Below are positions 9,401 to 13,035 of a DNA stretch of 13,035 nt, piece after piece. How positions within the stretch are numbered: position 1 is the stretch's first letter; each line of letters begins with the position of its first letter. This DNA is from Dunaliella salina (taxonomy: Eukaryota > Chlorophyta > Chlorophyceae > Chlamydomonadales > Dunaliellaceae). The stretch spans positions 115,684-128,718 of the forward strand of contig MU070021.1 in assembly GCA_002284615.2 (NCBI GenBank), in the 5' to 3' direction. The translations under genes were made by a program, and so were the position numbers. Under the pieces are notes generated by a model. The model worked only from the letters and a program-made list of their open reading frames with translations. It made no database searches and was not told the DNA's origin.

Positions 9401-11265
9401 CAACAGACACCATGCAGCCCTTAGTCTCTGTGTAGAAGCCCTGAGTAAAGGCCGCTATGGCTCATCCCTCATTAGCATGGATGGCTACAATCGTAACAGG
9501 CTTCTGGGTCAAGGCATACAAATCCCTGAAAACACCTCTCGAGCTATTCCAGATTGGGTTTTCCCAAATGACATAGCCTCACCTGCTCGGCACCAAAGCC
9601 GCCTTGGTGCTCTTTTTGTGCGCCCCATCCCAGGCAAACAAGCCCACCTTGATCCTACCAAGATCCCCCCAAAAGATAGGGATATTCACCTCGTCAAACT
9701 TTAATTCTGCCCTGACACAAATCCCTTCATCACTTTAGGACGTGCACGGACTCAACATTCCCACACCATAACTAGACTTAAAACACGCAGCTTAAGAAAC
9801 CCAAACAGGAACAACAAAGTGACTTTGCATACCATCTTAATTGGTGTGGGTGGCACAATTTACAATGAGCTAACAATTACACCTCTCATAAATCTGGGTC
9901 TCACCAAACAGAAAGCCAAATCACTAGCATCCAAGCTCAGGGACCATGCCATCCAAAGATTATCCACCATCATTAACACTAGACATGCACTTTGCTTTCA
10001 GAGGGCATCTGGAAGGGGGTTTGATGGGCATGCGGAGGCGGCTGAGGATGGAAGAAGGAGAGTCCGAGGTCAGGGGCAGGGGCATGGCTAACAATCTTCC
10101 AGTTCCCCATTAGTTCTGTCTCTTGCTCTCTCCTAGGCTAGTTCTGTCTTGTTTAGTTGGAGGGCCTCCTGGTGAGGCCTCAAACCTTTGTTAAGGGTTC
10201 TTCCCTTAATGCACGCGGCCTTTGGCTTGCGTAGACTTTTCTTTTCTTTCCTTTTCTTTTGGCGCACTGCTCAATTTACCCTTTACCCAAACAGGTCAGC
10301 AAAGGACCACTACACAGTCAAGGCATGCAAAGGGGTGCGCCAAGTAGGGGGGCAAGAAGGAGGAGAGATTATTGGGCTTGGAATGGGTTGCTCTGGTCTT
10401 CGAAACTGAAGTACAATGACATCTCTGAACCATGTCTGTGAGCATGGTGAACTTTTGGGCTGCCCTAGCCTTGCAAACCTTCATTTTTTGGCCATTACCC
10501 TCACCGACCTCTGGGCCTTCTCACTCCATTTTTTGACAATGATGTTCTTTTGGTGTAGAAATCCAACTCTCTTGAAATCACCCCATCCAGCACAATGGGT
10601 TGTCAGGATTGGATACTAGGTAGTCCGAAACTAGGGTTCATGCTGCGGCTAATTTGGCAGGATGCCCCAGGATCTTGGCTGTGAAACCCTAGAGCCTGCA
10701 AAAGCTACATTTACCACCTTATCTTTAGTGTCCCAGCGTGTTGGCGCCCTGCGTAATGAGCACTTAAAAAACAACTTCTAAGGAAGGGGGGGGGGGGGGG
10801 GGTTGTCCAGCTCTGATGTTCCACCTTTCTTTTCCTATTGTACAAAAGGCCAATGACTTGCTTCTCTTTCTCCTTTTTTGCAACAGGCGAGTGGCAAGCG
10901 CGGCCAGTGGGATGTTCACGTGGAGCTGAGCATTGTAGACCTCACCCGTACCGAGGTCAGTCCGAATGCATCCTGTTTCAACAAAGCATCTGTTAGTTAG
11001 TTACTCATTAAATACCTCACCAGTTCAACATGTCTGTGTTCCGTTTGATGCATTGGCTTAGATGTTAGGTGAGGGAGCAGGTCATGTTATTCTCTTTGAT
11101 CGCTTATTTGGTTACCAAGGGTTGGCTGCGTGTGCTTGCAACCTGATTGCTCCATACGCATGTGATGATCACGTGCAGGTTCTTAAGGATGTCTTGGCGT
11201 TGCTCCCCGATTACATGGCTGAGACATGGCTGTCAACAGTGCACCATTCACACTGGGACATTTGA
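96..11265 (+). CDS. ERMP1: ERMP1-like ER metallopeptidase, 3' half of a multi-exon gene (join of the exons listed below)
   Basis: This is the C-terminal part of a membrane protein that I assign to the ERMP1-like group of M28 zinc exopeptidases. These have a lumenal peptidase domain, several membrane helices and a lumenal C-terminal domain in the endoplasmic reticulum. The peptidase domain would be encoded upstream of the window. About 420 residues are visible. Recognition rests on a chain of short motifs in family order: ERMAMSG and a hydrophobic helix, PYSPTAPKRVVV after a last helix, VVFPL, ILNITGRLVDWSF, SWHFWVDVE, HVELSIVDL, and a C-terminus LLPDYM...HWDI. Splice phases are 1, 0, (unclear), 1, 0, 0, 0, so all exons but the short third one join in frame. 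Regulation is not visible because the promoter is outside. The family call comes from memory of plant homologues; a profile search would settle it. Confidence 0.75.
360..637 (+). repeat. Donor-side tandem copies of the exon 1 edge
   Basis: The last 50 or so bases of exon 1 and its donor recur three times in direct orientation, anchored at about 383, 493 and 607, so the unit is 110-114 bp. Each unit also holds about 60 bases of intron. The second copy keeps an intact CCCAG|GTAGCT donor at 544/545, the first has CCTGG|GTAGCT at 430/431, and the third is cut short by the fold-back repeat. The copies are closer to one another than to exon 1, so they probably spread after an initial duplication. 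Confidence 0.8.
638..805. repeat. Fold-back inverted repeat
   Basis: The 45 bases at 638-682 and 761-805 are inverted copies with 41 of 45 matching. A further 10-base arm, 690-699 with 744-753, matches exactly inside them. The whole can form a long hairpin with a small loop. No transposase is present. It could be a MITE-like element or an inverted duplication of local sequence, because its left arm begins like the exon 1 edge copies. Confidence 0.8.
806..1715. other. Middle of intron 1, no recognisable feature
   Basis: Short open frames exist on both strands, but none has a recognisable protein, codon bias or splice context. I see only unique-looking intron sequence here. Confidence 0.5.
1776..1880. 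repeat. (CTCA)n and (TCAA)n microsatellites
   Basis: A run of CTCA repeats at 1776-1814 is followed by TCAA repeats with TCAG variants at 1821-1880. A short TTGC/TGCC-type run precedes them at about 1737-1760, and a duplicated 21-base unit follows at 1882-1923. All lie within intron 1. Confidence 0.9.
1940..2275 (+). repeat. Acceptor-side tandem copies of the exon 2 edge
   Basis: Three units of 104, 102 and 97 bp precede exon 2. Each has the last 40 or so bases of the intron, including a TTGCTCCACCACCAG-like acceptor, plus about the first 60 bases of exon 2. Copies begin after the AG at 1972, 2076 and 2178, and the true exon starts at 2276. All three decoys keep the AG. The 303 bases from the first decoy to exon 2 are in frame and open. 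Confidence 0.85.
2276..2514 (+). CDS. ERMP1: ERMP1-like exon 2 (last membrane helix and start of lumenal C-terminal domain)
   Basis: The first two bases complete the glycine codon begun in exon 1, and 79 codons follow. The protein starts GGHKRITATLLGFSVLLATW, a basic end followed by a hydrophobic helix, and continues into MQPYSPTAPKRVVVNHF. The PYS-x2-APKRVVV string is the most diagnostic family motif in the window. The exon ends DSTALEQ at a GAGCAG|GTGGGT donor in phase 0. The acceptor CCACCAG before 2276 is the last of four near-identical acceptors. I chose it because only this copy reads on into the conserved motif directly and because its phase matches exon 1. Codons here are GC-rich, unlike the flanking intron. 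Confidence 0.8.
2690..3090. repeat. Dispersed intron repeat, copy A
   Basis: This part of intron 2 shares diverged similarity with 8140-8310 (AGATCACCCT, then CACAGCT/CGCAGCT, ACTCCCAA, TTTGTG) and with 10480-10660 (CCATTTTTT, TTCTTTTGGT, GTCCGAA/GTCCGGAA, ATTTGGCAG). It looks like the longest of three copies of an old non-coding interspersed repeat. The family is not recognised. Confidence 0.5.
3262..3307 (+). CDS. Possible short exon 3 of the ERMP1-like gene
   Basis: A TTTTCTTACAG acceptor precedes a 46-base stretch that ends at a GAAG|GTGAGA donor. In phase 0, which exon 2 requires, it reads EGTFAESSCCTSATE plus one base. Family members carry extra residues at this point, so an exon is plausible. 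The phase is the difficulty: the stretch leaves in phase 1, whereas the next convincing exon begins in phase 0 at 3496. Skipping it joins exons 2 and 4 cleanly. Keeping it requires an upstream acceptor at 3456-3457 that restores the frame. I cannot decide between these from the sequence. Confidence 0.35.
3496..3934 (+). CDS. ERMP1: ERMP1-like exon 4 with an Ala/Gln/Ser-rich insert
   Basis: The acceptor is a good pyrimidine-rich one ending GCGTGCAG. The exon opens AIDVSKFTRAPTMGREHDVV and reaches FPLTDMLRGIVVQPP, which matches the family's conserved FPxxxLxxxxxxxP stretch before the terminal beta-rich domain. About 110 residues of low complexity follow: Ser/Gly/Ala-rich, then PWTRWFGAH, a Gln-rich stretch and 13 consecutive Ala codons at 3826-3864. 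The exon ends FVQLQGVEPVGCE at GAAG|GTGCGC. I prefer this long form over the strong GTAAGA donor after 3600 because only the long form leaves in phase 1, which exon 5 needs. The insert is probably a disordered lumenal loop. If the 3600 donor is used, another exon is missing between. Confidence 0.6.
3880..4808 (+). repeat. Donor-side minisatellite derived from the exon 4 edge
   Basis: Units of about 136 bp repeat the last 60 or so bases of exon 4, the GTGTGAAG|GTGCGC donor and about 75 bases of G-rich intron. The shared motif starts at 3921 (the exon itself), then near 3991, 4127, 4264, 4400, 4523 and 4679, with an extra partial copy near 4562. The donor core is kept in nearly all copies. The purine-rich intron part contains many GGAGTGGGGAATGGAGT-like subrepeats. 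Confidence 0.85.
4836..4913. repeat. Purine tract with a 38-base poly-G run
   Basis: A GA-rich stretch leads into an uninterrupted run of G at 4876-4913. It lies in intron 4, between the donor-side and acceptor-side arrays. The exact length is likely to vary between reads and individuals. Confidence 0.9.
5150..5736 (+). repeat. Acceptor-side tandem copies of the exon 5 edge
   Basis: Five units of 107-117 bp precede exon 5. Each has about 20-30 bases of intron end plus the first 90 or so bases of exon 5, and breaks off at an ACTGG-like point. Copies start at 5178, 5285, 5402, 5517 and 5626. Four keep a TGCAG acceptor; the fourth has GTGG in place of GCAG. The fifth is in frame with exon 5 and open for 37 codons. 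Confidence 0.9.
5737..5885 (+). CDS. ERMP1: ERMP1-like exon 5 (core of the lumenal C-terminal domain)
   Basis: Two bases complete a glycine codon and 49 codons follow. The protein begins RAECDKHGKTRLHMRIYSEK and continues PYWGILNITGRLVDWSF, ending AAHAPSK at AGCAAG|GTGGGG in phase 0. The string LNITG-x-L-x-x-WSF is the clearest signature of the C-terminal domain that I recognise, with the preceding H-x-R-x-Y beta strand as expected. The acceptor ATGCAG before 5737 is the last of six related acceptors. It is chosen because only this copy continues past the ACTGG at which all the decoy copies break off. The phase matches the long form of exon 4. Confidence 0.8.
5886..6388. other. 5' part of intron 5, no recognisable feature
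   Basis: The stretch has a GT-rich start (about 5940-5995) and otherwise unique-looking sequence. Open frames on either strand carry no recognisable protein and no splice support. Confidence 0.5.
6389..6478. repeat. (CA)n microsatellite ending in the exon 6 acceptor
   Basis: An almost perfect run of CA repeats about 90 bases long ends in CAG, and the exon 6 coding sequence begins at the next base. It explains the long His-Thr and Cys-Val runs in the predicted frames here, which are not proteins. Confidence 0.95.
6479..6598 (+). CDS. ERMP1: ERMP1-like exon 6
   Basis: Exactly 40 codons in phase 0 at both ends. The protein reads PGSPTAPRTHIVRLTSQDPD, then PSWHFWVDVEAPATAESGTA. The pattern I-x-R-L followed by SWxFWVDVE matches the family's sandwich strand after the NITG motif. 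The acceptor is the AG at 6477-6478, created at the very end of a (CA)n tract of about 90 bases, with no pyrimidine tract. The donor is ACAGCG|GTGGGT. The exon is more GC-rich than the intron on either side. Confidence 0.75.
6651..6726. repeat. Short fold-back hairpin
   Basis: Arms 6651-6689 and 6690-6726 are imperfect inverted copies, roughly 80 percent matching, with almost no loop. The core pairs GTGTACCAGAG with CTCTTCGGTACGCAC. Several CTAGTGC/CTAGGCA-like words surround it. No gene is associated; it starts 53 bases after the exon 6 donor. Confidence 0.5.
6740..7890. other. 5' part of intron 6, no recognisable feature
   Basis: I find no coding exon, RNA gene or terminal repeat. Short frames on both strands lack codon bias. 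A GAAA-rich patch lies near 7418-7440. Confidence 0.45.
7896..7914. repeat. Poly-G run (19)
   Basis: An uninterrupted G run lies within intron 6, one of four long G runs in the window, all with G on the plus strand. Confidence 0.9.
8140..8310. repeat. Dispersed intron repeat, copy B (partial)
   Basis: It resembles the first half of copy A at 2690-2880, in the same orientation and sharing AGATCACCCT, ACTCCCAA and TTTGTG words in order. The match is diverged and by eye only. Confidence 0.4.
8380..8396. repeat. Poly-G run (17)
   Basis: An uninterrupted G run within intron 6. Confidence 0.9.
8546..9130 (+). CDS. Unrecognised Ala-rich ORF with a Cys/His cluster (possible transposon or exon fragment)
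   Basis: I do not recognise this protein. The frame is open from the ATG at 8546 and runs about 190 residues before reaching LINE-like sequence. The first 100 residues are Ala/Ser/Gly-rich, with an Ala-dominated stretch at about residues 72-93, then an acidic EEGADMEVDTEGKK patch. A more globular part follows: TGWVTHEEALRVMCQLKARG, WKDVEPVIVGKGRVRQCWLQ, then C-x6-C and H-x7-H ending YHYQRWQKLH. The W, C, C, H, H order resembles a BED-type finger of hAT transposases, but the spacing is not standard. A pyrimidine-poor GGTTCAG acceptor-like site lies at 8570-8576. It may be a transposon remnant or an exon of an unrelated nested gene. Confidence 0.4.
9131..10250 (+). mobile_element. Degenerate 3' fragment of a non-LTR retrotransposon with restriction-like endonuclease
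   Basis: This is a 5'-truncated LINE lying in the same sense as the host gene in intron 6. From about 9180 the frame of the preceding ORF reads EISNSFWKSPKITLKQHKSY. After a frame change near 9250 it continues KYRTDALYTQ and a CCHC finger at 9321-9371 (CPLC, then H, then C), followed by RHH at 9405-9413. This finger plus RH is typical of LINEs that carry a restriction-like endonuclease. The frame has a single TAA at 9702-9704 and then stays open through GVGGTIYNELTI to a stop at 10089-10091. No reverse transcriptase motif is present, so the fragment is C-terminal only. The 3' end is uncertain; I place it before the CT-rich run at about 10230-10260. Confidence 0.8.
9249..10091 (+). pseudogene. 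LINE ORF C-terminal part: CCHC finger and endonuclease region, broken
   Basis: The frame runs from 9249 to 10091 with one internal stop at 9702. The first part has the CCHC finger, RHH, then GRYGSSLISMDGYNRNRLLG and IPDWVFPN. The middle has SRLGALFVRPIPGK and PTKIPPKDRDIHLVKL before the stop. The last part begins FCPDTNPF and includes NKVTLHTILIGVGGTIYNEL, followed by a helix with TKQKAKSLASKL. In the related LINEs I remember, the region around SRLGAL holds the endonuclease PD pair, and the region at HLVKL-stop holds its Glu and Lys. Both appear mutated here. The upstream frame break and the stop make this a pseudogene. The Gly/Arg-rich tail, ending RGQGQGHG, is unusual. Confidence 0.7.
10262..10785. 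repeat. 3' part of intron 6 with dispersed repeat copy C
   Basis: Between about 10480 and 10660 the sequence resembles the second half of copy A (2900-3090), in the same orientation, with shared CCATTTTTT, TTCTTTTGGT and ATTTGGCAG words. The rest of the interval has no recognisable gene. Confidence 0.4.
10786..10802. repeat. Poly-G run (17)
   Basis: An uninterrupted G run about 85 bases before the exon 7 acceptor. Confidence 0.9.
10887..10955 (+). CDS. ERMP1: ERMP1-like exon 7
   Basis: A classic acceptor, pyrimidine-rich and ending TTTGCAACAG, opens a 69-base exon of 23 codons in phase 0. It reads ASGKRGQWDVHVELSIVDLT and ends RTE at CCGAG|GTCAGT. The VHVELSIVDL strand is the expected penultimate element of the lumenal domain. 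Assignment rests on this strand, the matching phase and position between exons 6 and 8. It is separated from exon 6 by the large intron 6. Confidence 0.7.
11179..11265 (+). CDS. ERMP1: ERMP1-like terminal exon 8 with stop codon
   Basis: The acceptor ATCACGTGCAG opens 28 codons and a TGA at 11263-11265. The protein reads VLKDVLALLPDYMAETWLST and ends VHHSHWDI. An LLPDYM or LPDW helix followed by a Ser/Thr stretch and an aromatic C-terminal end is the normal terminus of ERMP1-like proteins. The exon therefore closes the gene, and the length of the C-terminal domain looks complete. Confidence 0.75.
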   Translation, partial: VLKDVLALLPDYMAETWLSTVHHSHWDI

Positions 11266-11510
11266 TTTTACTTTGTACGAAGACTGGCATCCCAGGCTTG
11301 CTATAGAACTTTTAGGAACATATTTTACGAAAGCGGAAGGCAGCCGTGTTTTATTTAATATAATGTGCTTAGATATGTGCAGTAAATCTTTATGTTGGAC
11401 TTCTCATTAGAAAAGCCCTTAGACTGTCGAGGAAATTTATTTTTTTGTCTGATGTGGTGATGTGCACTACAGCTTCCCTTTTGTGGATTTCTGTAATGCC
11501 TGAGGGTAGC
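11266..11510 (+). other. Probable 3' UTR of the ERMP1-like gene
   Basis: The sequence after the TGA is AT-richer than the exons, has no coding character and leads to the first TGTAA motif at 11492-11496. The end point is inferred from that motif and not otherwise visible. Confidence 0.4.
11492..11496 (+). promoter_or_regulatory. Candidate TGTAA polyadenylation signal
   Basis: TGTAA is the usual polyadenylation signal of chlorophyte algae. This is its first occurrence after the stop codon, about 227 bases downstream. Five bases can match by chance, and the call depends on the organism being a chlorophyte. Confidence 0.3.
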
Positions 11511-12235
11511 TAGTCCTGTATAGGGTTACCTAGCCTTTCAAGCCTGGGTGCACTCATAACTTGCGGAGGAGTCCTTGAAGTCACAATTTGTGCAGGAAAA
11601 GATGGTTGTTACTAAACTAGTAGATCTATCCGATCCAGGGCAAGGGAAAAGCATCAATCACTGCCGTCAGTTGAAGTTCCATGGTAAGAATTGTGTAATG
11701 TGCAATTGCTCAGGGCATATATTGGAATCAGGGAGTTTTTGACATTGGTCGTTGAGAGTTCATCAAGGAGGGCTTCGATTTTCCGGCCTTGATAGAGGTC
11801 AGCTCCCTCGGAACCTTGTCAACCACATATAGAGGTGCCCATGTGCCTCGACAGATGCACTCGTGAAGGTAAGGTTACATCGCTATATCTGCCTACAAAG
11901 GCAGCTGAGAGGAAACACTGAGGTCTGTAGCCAGACCTGGCCTAAAGAAAAAGCTCAACTCACAAAGGTTGAACTGGAAAATTGATGACAAATCAAGTTT
12001 GTTGTGGTCAGGTTATTGATGAAACTTTGTCGAGACATGTCAGATCAAAAAAGCCCAAATTTCTAAAGTACAAATGATGGACAATATTTGGCTGTGTACA
12101 TTTCAAAAGCGTTCATTCCAAGCATGCTCATGCAAAGCTCCATCGTCGGAATGTTGTATTTCATTACTGGACCGTTACTAGGTGGTTTCTCAGTAACAAA
12201 AAAAATACGGTTACGCAGTAACATAGACTTGTATC
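11511..12235. other. Downstream intergenic stretch, no recognisable gene
   Basis: No ORF here has recognisable motifs or codon bias, and I see no convincing splice-linked exons. The last 60 bases contain several CAGTAAC words that anticipate the satellite array. Confidence 0.45.
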
Positions 12236-12800
12236 GTGCAGTAACCATCGGTTGCAACCACACTGTATTCGGGCTGTAATCAGTGATGACTGCTGGGTTG
12301 CGGTCTATGTTACGAGAAACCACTGATTACTAGTTACCCTCTCATATTCAGGTAGTAACCCATGATGACTGCTGGGTTGCAGTCTATGTTACAAGAAACC
12401 ACTGATTACTAGTTACTCTCGTATTCGGGCAGTAACCCATGATGACTGCTCGGTTGCGGTCTATGTTACAAGAAACCGCTGATTACTAGTTACCCTCTCG
12501 TATTCGGTCAGAAATCCATGATGCCTGCTCGGTTGCGGTCTATGTCACAAGAAACCACTGATTACTAGTTACCCTCTCGTATTCGGGCAGTAACCATGAT
12601 GACTGCTCGGTTGCGGTCTATATTACAAGAAACCACTGATTACTAGTTACCCTCTCGTATTCGGGCAGTAACCCATGATGACTGCTCGGTTGCGGTCTAT
12701 GTTACAAGAAACCACTGATTACTAGTTACCCTATTGTGATCATTCAGTAACCTCTTGTGGCCAGCTTGGTTGCTGTTAATGTTACAAGAAACCGCTGATT
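12236..12800. repeat. 79-bp satellite array
   Basis: Six units are anchored on a GATGACTGCT-like word at 12285, 12364, 12441, 12520, 12598 and 12677, spaced 79, 77, 79, 78 and 79 bases, followed by one or two degenerate units. Each carries GTAACCCATGATGACTGCT, TGCGGTCTATGTTAC and CTGATTACTAGTTACC-like parts. Within a unit, GTAAC and GTTAC can pair, so each could fold. The period is not a multiple of three and frames are not conserved. Confidence 0.9.
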
Positions 12801-13035
12801 ACTGGTGTCCAGCCTGGTTGCTGTTCATGTGCTGATAACCACTGGTCACCAATAACCATCAGTCTGCTACAATAGAAACAAGCCTGGTTGTCATCATGGC
12901 ACTGCCACCACCAGGAACCAGAAAAAGAACTAGCCAATACGAAGCACTTTAGCTGCTGTCATCAATCAAAGCCTTCAAGGTAGGCTGCCTGGTACGTTTG
13001 CCTGCAGGCAGCTGCATGACACAATGAGGAGGGGG
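12801..13035. other. Window end, no recognisable feature
   Basis: Decaying satellite-like words (ACCACTGGTCACC, AATAACCATCAG) run to about 12870, and unique-looking sequence follows. Nothing coding is supported. Confidence 0.4.

Noticed and set aside
11590..11900. A possible start of a second gene (short plus-strand frames after the 3' UTR)
   Set aside because: No motif, codon bias or splice pattern could be followed; the frames are short and interrupted.
12236..12800. A tandem-repeat protein gene
   Set aside because: The 77-79 base period shifts frame from unit to unit, and stops occur in every frame.

Overview
The window looks like nuclear DNA of a complex eukaryote, most likely a green-lineage alga. 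Evidence: GC-biased exons with GT-AG introns, introns full of (CA)n, (CTCA)n and poly-G tracts, an Ala/Gln-rich low-complexity insert inside a conserved protein, a degenerate non-LTR retrotransposon, and a TGTAA motif downstream of the stop codon. A chlorophyte is my first guess; a streptophyte alga is not excluded. There are no prokaryotic genes or operons.

The main content is the 3' half of one plus-strand gene, about 96 to 11265 plus a 3' UTR. I assign it to the ERMP1-like family of endoplasmic-reticulum M28 zinc exopeptidases. The peptidase domain lies upstream of the window. Here I can follow the last membrane segments and the C-terminal lumenal domain through exons at 96-253, 2276-2514, perhaps 3262-3307, 3496-3934, 5737-5885, 6479-6598, 10887-10955 and 11179-11265. 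Splice phases agree at every junction except around the short third exon. The recognition is from remembered family motifs, not a search.

The most unusual structure is in introns 1 and 4, both phase 1. In each, both ends carry tandem arrays of the adjoining exon edge with its splice site: donor-side copies after exons 1 and 4 (units about 110 and 136 bp) and acceptor-side copies before exons 2 and 5 (units about 100 and 112 bp). Most decoy splice sites are intact. Two decoy acceptors would extend the next exon in frame without a stop: by 303 nt before exon 2, adding hydrophobic segments, and by 111 nt before exon 5. Two other acceptors sit at the end of (CA)n tracts.

Intron 6 (about 4.3 kb) holds an unrecognised Ala-rich ORF with a Cys/His cluster, then a same-sense, 5'-truncated and decayed LINE fragment with a CCHC finger and a restriction-like endonuclease region. 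Other content is a fold-back repeat in intron 1, a second fold-back after exon 6, three related dispersed repeats, four long poly-G tracts, and a 79-bp satellite array at 12240-12800. The stretch from 11500 to the end holds no gene I can support.
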